From Intrasporangiaceae bacterium (lineage in GTDB: Bacteria; Actinomycetota; Actinomycetes; Actinomycetales; Dermatophilaceae): a stretch of DNA of 39,872 nucleotides. The notes beneath the pieces were generated by a model that was given only the letters and a program-made list of their open reading frames with translations, ran no database searches and was not told the origin of the DNA. The stretch covers positions 1-39,872 of the forward strand of contig JAJPIW010000084.1 in NCBI GenBank assembly GCA_021324575.1, read 5' to 3'. This document shows positions 23,019 to 32,067 of this stretch, one piece after another (position 1 is the first letter of the stretch; every line of letters starts with the position of its first letter). The position numbers were made by a program, and so were the translations under genes.

Positions 23019-26003
23019 CTACCGGTCGGTGGAGGGGTTCTCCAAACCGGCCGAGTCGGGGTGACGCGGGGGGCCGGCTGGGGCCACGACCCGGCCGCGC
23101 TTTCGGCGCCTGGGCGCAGTGACCACCACCGGGGCCGGGACGTATGCCGCGGGCTCGGGTTCGCGGTCGGGCTCGGGTTCGGTCGGCTCGGAGACCAGCA
23201 CCTGCTGGGTTGTGTCCAGGCCGCCGCCGGGTTCGGAACCCAGCAGCTGCTCGGTGGTGTCGACCTCGAGGACGATCTGGGTCGGTTCGTCCTGGGCGAC
23301 GTCGGGTCCCGGGACGGGGACGACCTTCTTCATCGCTGCCGCATGGGCAGCCGCGGCGATCTGGGCCGCCGTCGGGCCGCTGTGGGCAGCGGCAGACTGC
23401 GGGTTCTCGGTCCGGCGGGAGTCCTCGCGACCGCGGCGGGCGGCGCTGGTCCCTCGGCCGCCGCCGGTGTTGCCGCCGCCGGTGTTGCCGCCACCGTTGG
23501 CCGAGCCGCCGTGCTGGTGCGAACCGCCGTGGTCGCCGCCCTCGAGCCCGCGCTCGATCGGCTCGCTGTGGATGATGATGCCGCGGCCGTGGCAGTGCTC
23601 GCAGGGCTCGGAGAAGACCTCGATGAGGCCGGACCCGACGCGCTTGCGGGTCATCTGGACCAAGCCCAGCGAAGTGACCTCGGCGACCTGGTGCTTGGTG
23701 CGGTCGCGTCCGAGGCACTCCAGCAGCCTGCGTACGACGAGGTCACGGTTGGACTCCAGGACCATGTCGATGAAGTCGATGACGATGATGCCGCCGATGT
23801 CGCGCAGCCGGAGCTGGCGGACGATCTCCTCGGCCGCCTCGAGGTTGTTCTTGGTGACCGTCTCCTCCAGGTTGCCGCCGGAGCCGACGAACTTGCCGGT
23901 GTTGACGTCGACGACGGTCATGGCCTCGGTGCGGTCGATCACCAGGGAGCCGCCGCTCGGCAGCCAGACCTTGCGGTCCATCGCCTTGGCGAGCTGCTCG
24001 TGCACGCGGTGCGCCGTGAAGACGTCACCCTCGGCGGTCCACTTGGTGACCCGGTCGGCGAGGTCGGGCGCGACGTCCTCGACGTAGCCGCGGACCTCAC
24101 CCCAGGCCTTGTCGCCCTGGACGACGAGCGACGCGAAGTCCTCGTTGAAGATGTCGCGGATGACCCGGACCGTGAGGTCCGGCTCGCCGTGGACGAGCAG
24201 CGGGGCGCCGCCCCCGGAGCCCTTCTTGCCCTGGGCGGTCTCGGACTTGGTCTTGATCTTGTCCCAGGCCTGGGTGAGCCGCTCGACATCGGCGCGCAGC
24301 TCCTCCTCGCTCGCACCCTCGGCCGCCGTGCGGACGATGACACCGGCCGTGTTGGGCACGACCTCGCGCAGGATCGCCTTGAGGCGGTTGCGCTCGGTGT
24401 CGGGGAGCTTGCGCGAGATGCCCGTCATCGAGCCCTCGGGCACGTAGACGAGGTAGCGGCCGGGCAACGAGATCTGCGAGGTGAGGCGAGCGCCCTTGTG
24501 GCCGATCGGGTCCTTGGTGACCTGGACGAGGACCGAGTCGCCGGACTTGAGGGCGTTCTCGATCCGCTTGGGCTGGTTGCCCTCCAGCCCGGCCGCGTCC
24601 CAGTTGACCTCACCGGCATACAGGACGGCGTTGCGGCCCTTGCCGATGTCGACGAAGGCCGCCTCCATCGATGGCAGGACGTTCTGGACCCGCCCGAGGT
24701 AGATGTTGCCCGCCATCGAGCCGTTGGTCTCGCGGGAGACGTAGTGCTCGACGAGGATGTCGTCCTCGAGGACGGCGATCTGGGTGCGGGAGTCCTTGTC
24801 GCGGACGACCATGACCCGCTCGACGCTCTCGCGGCGGGCGAGGAACTCGGCCTCGGTGATGATCGTGCGGCGACGGCCCGCCTCGCGGCCCTCGCGGCGG
24901 CGCTGCTTCTTGGCCTCGAGCCGGGTCGAGCCCTTGACTCCGGTGACCTCGTCGCGGGCACGCGGCTCGCGGACCTTGGTGACGGTGCCGGGCGGGTCGT
25001 CGTTGTCGCCGGTCCCGGCTCCTGAGCGGCGGCGGCGCCGACGACGCCGGCTGCTCGCGCTGCCACCCTCGTCGTCGTCCTGGTCAGTGTCGTCGGCCGG
25101 ACCGGTCGTGGACTCGCCGTCGGATGCGCCAGCAGGCGCCTCGGTCGCGACCGCGTCGTCGCCGTCGCCGGCCCGTCCGCGTCGACCCTTGCCACCGCGG
25201 CGACGCCGGCGGCGGCTGGCTGCGGACTCACCGTCACCCGAGCCGTCGCCGAGCGCATCGGCCTCGGCCCCGGTGTCGGCCCCGGTGTCGGGCTCGGAGG
25301 CGGCGGCCTCGGTGGGGGCCAGCACGGCGTCGTCCTCGGCCGGCTCGGACTCGGGCTTCGGCTCGGGCGCCGACCTGGGTCGGGTGGCCCGTCGTCGGGT
25401 CGGCGTGGCCGTGAGGTCCGGCGCCTGGAAGAGCACGCCGAAGGTGGGAGCCGGAGCGGGGGCCTCGGCACCCGCGTCGTCCAGCGTTTCGTCGACCTCG
25501 ACGTCGACGTCGACGTCGGCCGGGATCTCCAGCGGGGCTTCCACGAGGGCTTCGGTGGCCGCGCCGCGTCGGCGGCTGGTCTTCTTGGCAGCTGTCTTGG
25601 TCGTCCGCGCGGCCTTCTTCGCGGGTCGCTCGGCCGGTGCGTCCGTCACGGCGCCGTCGGCGGTGTCGTCGGAGGGAGCGTCGGTCACCGCATCGCCGGT
25701 CGGTCCCTCCAGCGGGAGGACCTCGTCACTCTCGACCGGGGCCGCCGCGGCCTTGGCAGCCTTCCGGACCCGCTTGCGGGGTGCCGCAGCGACGGCCTCG
25801 TCCGTGCCCGGGGCTGCGGTGTCGGCGTCGTCGGTGGTGACCTTGGCCGCAGCCTTCTTGGCGGTGCGCTTGCGGACGGCACGCGGGGCGGCCTCCGGTG
25901 CAGTCTCAGCCGTGGTGGGCGCACTGTCAGCGGCGGCAGGCGCGGTGGTGTCCGCGGCGTCGACCGAGGCGGTGGTGTCGTTGGGTTCGTCGTGGGATGC
26001 CAT
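23019..26003 (-). CDS. rne: Ribonuclease E/G
   Basis: 994 residues from the ATG at 26003 (AAGGA upstream at about 8 nt). Endoribonuclease for mRNA decay and rRNA processing. Residues 1 to about 385 are a disordered, Ala/Lys/Asp-rich extension with Arg runs (RRRRRR), typical of actinobacterial RNase E. The S1 domain starts near 420 (NIYLGRVQNVLPSMEAAFVDIG), and the catalytic DNase I-like region contains RDIGGIIVIDFIDM and VVDVNTGKFVG. The zinc-link is CEHC in EPCEHCHGRG. A second low-complexity tail with Gly/Asn repeats follows. The frame is open upstream of the ATG but not protein-like. rplU follows. Confidence 0.97.
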   Translation of the reverse strand: MASHDEPNDTTASVDAADTTAPAAADSAPTTAETAPEAAPRAVRKRTAKKAAAKVTTDDADTAAPGTDEAVAAAPRKRVRKAAKAAAAPVESDEVLPLEGPTGDAVTDAPSDDTADGAVTDAPAERPAKKAARTTKTAAKKTSRRRGAATEALVEAPLEIPADVDVDVEVDETLDDAGAEAPAPAPTFGVLFQAPDLTATPTRRRATRPRSAPEPKPESEPAEDDAVLAPTEAAASEPDTGADTGAEADALGDGSGDGESAASRRRRRRGGKGRRGRAGDGDDAVATEAPAGASDGESTTGPADDTDQDDDEGGSASSRRRRRRRRSGAGTGDNDDPPGTVTKVREPRARDEVTGVKGSTRLEAKKQRRREGREAGRRRTIITEAEFLARRESVERVMVVRDKDSRTQIAVLEDDILVEHYVSRETNGSMAGNIYLGRVQNVLPSMEAAFVDIGKGRNAVLYAGEVNWDAAGLEGNQPKRIENALKSGDSVLVQVTKDPIGHKGARLTSQISLPGRYLVYVPEGSMTGISRKLPDTERNRLKAILREVVPNTAGVIVRTAAEGASEEELRADVERLTQAWDKIKTKSETAQGKKGSGGGAPLLVHGEPDLTVRVIRDIFNEDFASLVVQGDKAWGEVRGYVEDVAPDLADRVTKWTAEGDVFTAHRVHEQLAKAMDRKVWLPSGGSLVIDRTEAMTVVDVNTGKFVGSGGNLEETVTKNNLEAAEEIVRQLRLRDIGGIIVIDFIDMVLESNRDLVVRRLLECLGRDRTKHQVAEVTSLGLVQMTRKRVGSGLIEVFSEPCEHCHGRGIIIHSEPIERGLEGGDHGGSHQHGGSANGGGNTGGGNTGGGRGTSAARRGREDSRRTENPQSAAAHSGPTAAQIAAAAHAAAMKKVVPVPGPDVAQDEPTQIVLEVDTTEQLLGSEPGGGLDTTQQVLVSEPTEPEPDREPEPAAYVPAPVVVTAPRRRKRGRVVAPAGPPRHPDSAGLENPSTDR

Positions 26004-26159
26004 GAGCGGCGTCCTTCCACGGCCACCTGTGACGCCACACCCGATGGCTTGGGGCCACCCGTCGGCTGGTGGCCGATCGGTGTCGATCGAGTCGAGGCGG
26101 CGCCCCGGCCCGGAAGTCGGTATGTCTCCCCGGGCGGCTCGCGAGGCTCGCGGCACCGC

Positions 26160-26921
26160 TCAGGGGGCGACGGTGTTCTTGTCGGCAGCCAATGGGTCGG
26201 CCACCCCGGCGGTTGCGGTCAGCGGGCCCTGCGCCAGTCGGGTCACCCTTGCGGGTGTCGGAGGCGCGAACCCGATCGCACGCAGCGCGGTCAGGACGTC
26301 GTCGGGTCGTGTGGCGGGTGTGGTGTGCCGCACAACCATGGTCAGTATCGCACACGGCATACCGGAAGCCTCGGACCCGTCCACCGGGTCGACCGCGGCG
26401 GACAGGACGGGTGGGCGCACATCGAAGGTCTTGGGCCCGGTTTTGAAGGTACGGGTCACCTGCGCGGAGGGTGCGTCGAGGAAGGCCCGTATGCCGGCCT
26501 CGGCCTCGGCCGCGGTGACCCCGGGGAACTCGACCCGCCACCTGCTCGCCTCGAGCCGGTCGGCGAGCCCCCCCGGCCCCGCTTCGACCACCTCCACGAC
26601 GTCGAGGCCGTCGGGAAGGGCTTCGTCGAGCGCGGCACGCACCGACTCGGGGTCCACCCGCTCGACGACGGAGATCTCGAAGTACTCGGCCTCGCTCGCG
26701 GCCCCGGTCGGTGCCCCGTTGGCATACGAGATCTTGGGGTGCGGGTGGAAGCCCGCGCTGAAGGCCATCGGCACGCCGGCCCGGCGCAACGCCCGCTCGA
26801 TCGCCCGGGAGAAGTCACGGGTAGAGGAGAACCGGAGCCGCCCGCGCTTGGCGTAGCGGATCCGCAGCTTCTGGACGGCCGGGGCGGGGGGCGGGCCCTC
26901 GGGGACGCGTTGAGGGGCCAT
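26160..26921 (-). CDS. TIGR03936-type radical-SAM-linked protein (DUF2344)
   Basis: 253 residues. KLRIRYAKRGRLRFSSTRDFSRAIERALRRAGVPMAFS and GFHPHPKISYANGAPTGAASEAEYFEI are the signature of the DUF2344 family, which is usually fused to or encoded directly after a B12-binding radical-SAM protein (TIGR03960) and just before rne. Here the rne side is conserved, but the upstream neighbour is a metallo-beta-lactamase hydrolase; no radical-SAM gene is seen. The start ATG follows the upstream stop by 10 nt, with no ribosome-binding site, so it is probably translated by coupling. Role unknown, though the link to rne suggests RNA metabolism. Confidence 0.9.
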   Translation of the reverse strand: MAPQRVPEGPPPAPAVQKLRIRYAKRGRLRFSSTRDFSRAIERALRRAGVPMAFSAGFHPHPKISYANGAPTGAASEAEYFEISVVERVDPESVRAALDEALPDGLDVVEVVEAGPGGLADRLEASRWRVEFPGVTAAEAEAGIRAFLDAPSAQVTRTFKTGPKTFDVRPPVLSAAVDPVDGSEASGMPCAILTMVVRHTTPATRPDDVLTALRAIGFAPPTPARVTRLAQGPLTATAGVADPLAADKNTVAP

Positions 26922-26931
26922 GGGGGCAACT

Positions 26932-27675
26932 CTAGAAGAGCGGCTCGGAGGGTCGGCTCCCTCGTCCGACGCCGGCCTTGGCGAGGAACCGACCGATGTG
27001 CGTGCGCGGGTTGTCGCGCAGCTCGGGACCGTGGGTGAAGGCTGCCACGGAGTAGTCGAGGTCGGCGAGTCGGTGAGCAGTCTGCGTCGTCATGACGAAG
27101 TTGGTGCAGAAGGTCTTGATCGGCCACCGCAGCCCACGCACGTTGAAGATCGCATCGCCGGTCACGAGGACACCGCTCCCCTCGTGGAGGAAGGAGCAGT
27201 GGCCCGGGGAGTGGCCGGGCGTGTGCACGGCGCGAAGCCCTCCGGCCACCGGCAGCACCTGGCCGTCGGACAGCTCCTCCTCGACCGGAACCTTGTCGAA
27301 GCCCTGCCTCACGTAGCGGTTGAGGAAGCGACCGAGCCGGAACGACTCGTCCCGTGGCGGTGACACCCCCGCGCGGGCGTATGCCGCGTCCTCGGCGTGG
27401 ATCCCGAACGCCCGGCCGGTCTCCAGCGCCACGCGGGCCGCTCCCCCGGCGTGGTCGGGGTGGGCGTGGGTGAGCAGCAGCCGGGTGACGTCCTGCGGGG
27501 CCGAGCCGATCGCTGCCAGCCCGGCCATCACCTTGGGCCCGCTCGCCTTGATCCCCATGTCGAGGAGGGTCACCTGGCCGTCGTCGTCGCGGAAGACGAA
27601 GCCGTTGACGAAGTCGCCGAGCAACGGGATGCGCCAGATACCGGGGGCGAGGGGAACCACGGGAGACTTCGCCAT
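26932..27675 (-). CDS. Metallo-beta-lactamase-fold hydrolase
   Basis: 247 residues from ATG 27675 (GGTGGG 5 nt upstream; the GTG at 27684 is an alternative). Zinc motif THAHPDHAGG at 69-78, then HTPGHSPGHCSF (third His) and VTGDAIF (bridging Asp), and a final His in AAFTHGPEL. This is the glyoxalase II/thioesterase-like branch; the substrate is unknown. It precedes the DUF2344 gene by 10 nt and is probably in one operon with it and rne. Confidence 0.93.
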   Translation of the reverse strand: MAKSPVVPLAPGIWRIPLLGDFVNGFVFRDDDGQVTLLDMGIKASGPKVMAGLAAIGSAPQDVTRLLLTHAHPDHAGGAARVALETGRAFGIHAEDAAYARAGVSPPRDESFRLGRFLNRYVRQGFDKVPVEEELSDGQVLPVAGGLRAVHTPGHSPGHCSFLHEGSGVLVTGDAIFNVRGLRWPIKTFCTNFVMTTQTAHRLADLDYSVAAFTHGPELRDNPRTHIGRFLAKAGVGRGSRPSEPLF

Positions 27676-27756
27676 GGAGCCCACCGTATGCCGCGCAAGC
27701 CGGTGTCGGGTCGAGTGCCGGACGAGCCCTTGGGGCTGGCGCTAGCGTCGTGCGAC

Positions 27757-29124
27757 ATGACCGTCATCGACCGCACCCGACTTGCGTCCCTCCTCGCGAC
27801 CGAGCAGGCGGCATACGAGGAGCGGAACCCACGCAGCCGAGCCGCGTATGCCGCCGCAACCAACCTGTTCGGCCGCGTGCCGATGACCTGGATGAACATG
27901 TGGAGTGGCGGCTTCCCGCTCTACCTCGACCTGGCCACGGGCAACCGGATCCACGACGTCGACGGGCATTCCTACATCGACTTCGCCCTCGGTGACACCG
28001 GGGCGATGGCCGGGCACTCGCCCGCGGCGACCGTGGCCGCGGTGCAACGACGGATGGGCGACCTCGGCGGGCTGACGGCGATGCTCCCGACCGAGGACGC
28101 TCAGTGGGTCGGTGCGGAGCTGACCAGGCGGTTCGGTATGCCGCTCTGGTCGTTCACGCTCTCGGCGACCGATGCCAACCGCTGGGCGATTCGGTTGGCC
28201 CGCTTGGCAACTGGTCGTTCGAAGGTCCTCGTGTTCGGGTACTGCTACCACGGCTCGGTGGACGAGACCTTTGCCCTTCCGGGTCCGGACGGGACGACGG
28301 TGTCGCGACCGGGCAACGTCGCTCCCCCGGTCCCGTTGTCCGAGACGACGAGAGCCGCGACGTGGAACGACCTCGCCTCGGTCGAGGCGCAGCTCGCTCA
28401 CGGCGACGTCGCGGCCATCCTCACCGAGCCGGCCCTGACCAACATCGGGATCGTCCTGCCCGAGCCTGGTTTCCTGGACGGGTTGCGCACGCTCGCCACG
28501 GAGTACGGCGCCCTGCTCATGATCGACGAGACGCACACGTTCTCGGCGGGGTGGGGTGGGGCGACCCGCGCGTGGGGGCTGTCTCCCGACATCGTCGTGA
28601 TCGGCAAGTCGATCGGTGGTGGGATCGCCTGTGGCGCCTACGGCATCTCCACCGGGGTAGCGGAGGCGGTCACCCGGCATACCGAAGCCGGCGATGCGGA
28701 CATCGTCGACGTGGGCGGAGTCGGCGGGACGCTCGCCGGGAACGCATTGTCCACGGCGGCCATGCGCGCGACGCTGTCCTCGGTGCTCACCGAGGAGGCG
28801 TTCACGCGGATGATCGCGCTGGCGACGCGCTTCACCCTCGGCGTCCAGGAGACCCTCGACGAGCTGGACCTGCCTTGGTCGGTCAGCCAGCTCGGCGCTC
28901 GAACGGAGTACCGGTTCGCGCGCCCGGCGCCGCGGACCGGCGAGGAGTCGGCTGCGGCCGCCGACGAGGAGCTGGACGCGTACATGCACCTGGCGATGTG
29001 CAACCGGGGCATCCTGATGACGCCGTTCCACAACATGGCACTCATGTGCCCGATGACGACGGTGGGCGACGTCGACCGGCATACCGAGATCTTCCGCGAG
29101 GTGGTTGCCGCCCTCGTCGAGTGA
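27757..29124 (+). CDS. Class III aminotransferase (GSA-aminomutase-like)
   Basis: 455 residues from ATG 27757. PLP-dependent enzyme: GDTGAMAGHSPAA, FGYCYHGSVDETF (the YHG stacking motif), LLMIDETHTFSAGWGG (D257 binds the pyridine N), and catalytic Lys284 in VIGKSIGGGIACGAYG. The group is annotated as aspartate-aminotransferase-family or glutamate-1-semialdehyde aminomutase-like; the long C-terminal part and lack of hem neighbours argue against hemL. TAGCGT lies 8 nt before the ATG with no ribosome-binding site, so the mRNA is probably near-leaderless. Divergent from the hydrolase; convergent with rpiA, 35 nt apart. It contains five copies of the GTATGCCG motif. Confidence 0.92.
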   Translation: MTVIDRTRLASLLATEQAAYEERNPRSRAAYAAATNLFGRVPMTWMNMWSGGFPLYLDLATGNRIHDVDGHSYIDFALGDTGAMAGHSPAATVAAVQRRMGDLGGLTAMLPTEDAQWVGAELTRRFGMPLWSFTLSATDANRWAIRLARLATGRSKVLVFGYCYHGSVDETFALPGPDGTTVSRPGNVAPPVPLSETTRAATWNDLASVEAQLAHGDVAAILTEPALTNIGIVLPEPGFLDGLRTLATEYGALLMIDETHTFSAGWGGATRAWGLSPDIVVIGKSIGGGIACGAYGISTGVAEAVTRHTEAGDADIVDVGGVGGTLAGNALSTAAMRATLSSVLTEEAFTRMIALATRFTLGVQETLDELDLPWSVSQLGARTEYRFARPAPRTGEESAAAADEELDAYMHLAMCNRGILMTPFHNMALMCPMTTVGDVDRHTEIFREVVAALVE

Positions 29125-29159
29125 GGGAGGCCCGTGGGCCTGGAGCCCGGCCCGTCTTC

Positions 29160-29945
29160 TCAGCCCGCGGCTTGCCGCCGCCCACGGACCGTGGTCGACG
29201 GCCGCGCCGGCGGGGTGTCGCCCGTCTCCAGCACGGTGATCGCCCCGTCCGGGTCGGCGAACAGCACCCGGTCGCAGATCCCGCTGAACAGGCCGTGCTC
29301 GACGACGCCGGGGATCCAGACCAGCTCCCGGTCCAGGACGAACGGGTCGGGGATCGCCTGCAGGTGCGCGTCGATGATGAGGTTGCCGGAGTCGGTGACC
29401 AGGGGTTCGCCGGAGCTGGTGGTCCGGACGACGAGCGCCACGTCCTCGGGGTAGCACTGCTCGACGAGGAACCTGCGGATGGCCCGCTCGGTCGCCTGCC
29501 AGCCGAACTGGACGACCTCGATCGGCAGCGGGAACGCGCCGAGGGTGTCGACGAGCTTGCTCGTGTCGGCGACGCAGAGGAACGACGTGCCGGAGTCGGC
29601 GACGATCCGCTCCCAGAGCAGCGCGGCGCCTCCGCCCTTGACCATGGTGCCGGCGTGGTCGACCTCGTCGGCGCCGTCGATCACCAGGTCGAGCTGGTCG
29701 AACTCGTCGAAGCCGATGAGGGGTACCCCGAGCTCGAGGGCCTGGTCCCTCGTCCGGGTCGAAGTGGGCACGCCCTTGATGTCGGCCCCGGTGGCGACCA
29801 GGTCGGCCACCGCTCGGACGACCCAGGCCATGGTGCTGCCGGTGCCGAGGCCGAGGAGCATCCCCGGCTTGACGTACCGCTCCACCGCTGCGTACGCCAC
29901 GGCCCGCTTGGCCCTGTCCTGTGGGCTGAGGTCGTCGTCTGCCAT
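29160..29945 (-). CDS. rpiA: Ribose-5-phosphate isomerase A
   Basis: 261 residues from the ATG at 29945 (GGGACGG upstream). Interconverts ribose-5-phosphate and ribulose-5-phosphate in the pentose phosphate pathway. Motifs: GLGTGSTMAWVV, PTSTRTRDQA, LVIDGADEVD, MVKGGGAALLWERIVA, and a C-terminal NLIIDAHL with GVVEHGLF. The frame continues upstream of this ATG but is not family-like. No promoter could be assigned. Confidence 0.97.
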   Translation of the reverse strand: MADDDLSPQDRAKRAVAYAAVERYVKPGMLLGLGTGSTMAWVVRAVADLVATGADIKGVPTSTRTRDQALELGVPLIGFDEFDQLDLVIDGADEVDHAGTMVKGGGAALLWERIVADSGTSFLCVADTSKLVDTLGAFPLPIEVVQFGWQATERAIRRFLVEQCYPEDVALVVRTTSSGEPLVTDSGNLIIDAHLQAIPDPFVLDRELVWIPGVVEHGLFSGICDRVLFADPDGAITVLETGDTPPARPSTTVRGRRQAAG

Positions 29946-30139
29946 CACACCGTCCCTTCGTTGGGCCCTGACGGGGACAACCGTGGCACAACGGCTCCGC
30001 GCGCGCGAGGGTCGTCCACGATCGCGCGACGTCTGGGCCCCAGCCGCCCGCTCGATCCGGAGTCTCCTGTGGTTTAGGTCGAGAGGCGAGACTTGACCGG
30101 ATCGACTTGGCAAATATGGGAATTCGTCCGCCGCAGGGC

Positions 30140-30168
30140 TTGGGCACGAAGTCGAACGGGTGTATGAT
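30140..30168 (+). promoter_or_regulatory. Consensus leaderless promoter of the DUF222-HNH gene
   Basis: TTGGGC (30140-30145), a 17-nt spacer, then the perfect -10 TATGAT (30163-30168), then 6 nt and ATG at 30175. This is the best sigma-70-type promoter in the window, and the predicted start of RNA falls on the ATG. No Shine-Dalgarno lies before that ATG. Confidence 0.75.
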
Positions 30169-30174
30169 TATGAC

Positions 30175-31883
30175 ATGGGACGGACACTCGAGTCGACGGT
30201 CGGGCAGACGCCGGCGCAGCGGTTGCGTGCCCTGATCGGAGAGCTTGCGGCGGAGTCCGGGGCAGGCTTGTCGGCGCAGGATCAGCTGGACTTCTTGACC
30301 GCCGCGGAGGAGGTCAAGGGGGCGGTGTCGGCGGCGCAGGCCCGGGTGACCTCGGGGTTCATCGAGGCCCGCGACGCCGCGCGTGCCGCCGAGGTCGCTG
30401 CCGCCAGTGGTGGTGGGACGTTCGAGCGGGCCCGGGCCGAGCGGGTGGCGCGGCGGGCGGCGTCCTGGCGCGTCGGGAGAACCCCTCCCGGGGGGACCTG
30501 CATGTGGGGTTGGCCAAGGCGTTGGTGGGCGAGCTGCCCGAGACGATGGCCATGCTCACCCTGGGCCGGATCAGTGAGGAGGTCGCGGTCGCCGTGTGTG
30601 CCGGGACGGCGACGCTGACCCTGCCGGATCGGCGGTTGGCCGATGCCCGGCTGGCGCCGGACCTGGCCCCCCTGACCGCCCGGCAGGCCCGGAAGGCTGC
30701 TGACCGGGTGGCCGCCGAGCTGGACGCGGCCGCGGTGGTGCGGGCTCGGGAGCGTGCCGCTCGGGCCCGGCGCGTGACCATCCGGCCGGCGCCGGGTGGG
30801 ATCGCGTACCTGACCGTGCTGGGCCCGCTGGCCGAGATGGTGTCGGCGTTCGCGGCGCTCGGCCGGGATGCCGGGGCGATCCTGGCCGGGCACGGCGATC
30901 AGGACCCGGCCGGACGGTCCAAGACCCAGATCATGGCCGACCTGGCGTCCCAGCGGTTGACCGGGCTGGCTCCCGGTGAGCCGGTCCCGATGGAGATCTA
31001 CCTGGTGATGCCCGCCGGCGCGCTGTTCGACCCCGATGTCGTCGACAGCGCCCAGCCCCTCCGGACCGGTCAGGGCGACAAGAGCTTCTACCGAACCCCA
31101 CCTCACGCCGATCCCGCGGACGCTGAGGACAGACCCGCGGACGACCGCGACCTCGACGGGCTCGGCCTTGACCTCGACGACCTGGACCCGTGGGACAACA
31201 GCACGGACTGGGCGCGACCCGACGCCCCGGCCGAGGTCGTCGGGTTCGGGCCCGTCCCCGCCCGTCTGGTCCGCGACTGGCTGCGCCAAGGCACCCACCC
31301 CGGCGACGACCACCCGCCGGCCAGGGTGTGGCTGCGGCGGCTGTTCACCTCCCACGACGGACGCGACCTGATCGCCATGGACTCCCGGCGACGGTTCTTC
31401 ACCGGAGCCCTGCGCCAGTTCGTCCTGCTGCGCGACCAGCACACCTGCACCATGGCGTTCTGCGACGCCCCCAGCCGGCACCTCGACCACACCACTCCGG
31501 TCGCCGCTGGCGGAACCACCACCGCCACCGACGGCGTGGCTGGCTGCGCCCGGCACAACCTGGACAAGGAAGCCGGCTGGCAGGTCACCGTCACCAACGA
31601 CGGCCTGAACGGCCACGGCCCGCACACCCGTCAGGTCCGCACCCCCACCGGAGCCACTTTCGAGACCCACGCCCCACCCATCGCTGGGATCGGCACCCAC
31701 CACCCGCCACCGGGCTCGGCCTACTATCTAGGCGACCAAGAGTCACTGCTGGCTCGATGGCAACACCACCTCGATGAAGGTCGCCCCCTGGACCGCGACG
31801 AACAGCTCCACTACGACCACCTGCGCGACCTGTTCGACAACGAACCCCCCTACCTCCACCCCGCCGAGCTCGCCGACCTCTAG
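30175..31883 (+). pseudogene. DUF222-HNH endonuclease (13E12 family), frameshifted
   Basis: The frame from ATG 30175 gives the DUF222 N-terminus (LDFLTAAEEVKGAVSAAQAR, then RARAERVARRAAS). At about 30463-30465 one base is missing; re-reading in the next frame gives LARRENPSRGDLHVGLAKAL, exactly what the family has there. The rest is intact to 31883, with the HNH nuclease LRDQHTCTMAFC, then RHLDHTTPVAAGG and ARHNLDKEAGW (Cys, His, Asp/His, Asn-His). The family is multi-copy in Actinobacteria and behaves like a mobile or selfish gene. Loss of one C in a CCC run is the simplest lesion; sequencing error or a -1 ribosomal shift cannot be excluded. No GTATGCCG motif lies in this gene. Confidence 0.88.
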
Positions 31884-31896
31884 CTGACCGGATCGG

Positions 31897-32067
31897 GTGG
31901 TGCGCCGAGTGCAGTACATCGCCGGCGAGACGTGGTTCGAGGTCGTCAACCGACTCGTGGAGCTCCAACATTGGGAGTCCGCGAGCTGGCGGGTGAAGGG
32001 CCGAGACCGCGACCAGCATCCTGGCGATCCGGAGGTGCTACGTCTGACGCGAGTCTCGCCGGCGTCT
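31897..32067 (+). other. Possible gene remnant after the HNH pseudogene
   Basis: In the plus frame from GTG 31900 the sequence reads VRRVQYIAGETWFEVVNRLVELQHWESASWRVKGRDRD, which looks like a protein in composition and has mostly G/C third positions. It then loses this character and runs antisense into the Pnkp gene without a stop. There is no ribosome-binding site and no family I recognise. It may be a decayed fragment or chance. Confidence 0.25.

Noticed and set aside
23061-25025. 654-codon plus-strand frame
   Set aside because: Antisense shadow of the rne catalytic region.
30463-30467. Programmed -1 frameshift in the HNH gene
   Set aside because: No slippery heptamer of the X XXY YYZ type at the shift; a lost C in CCC is simpler. 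The same reasoning applies at 10713.
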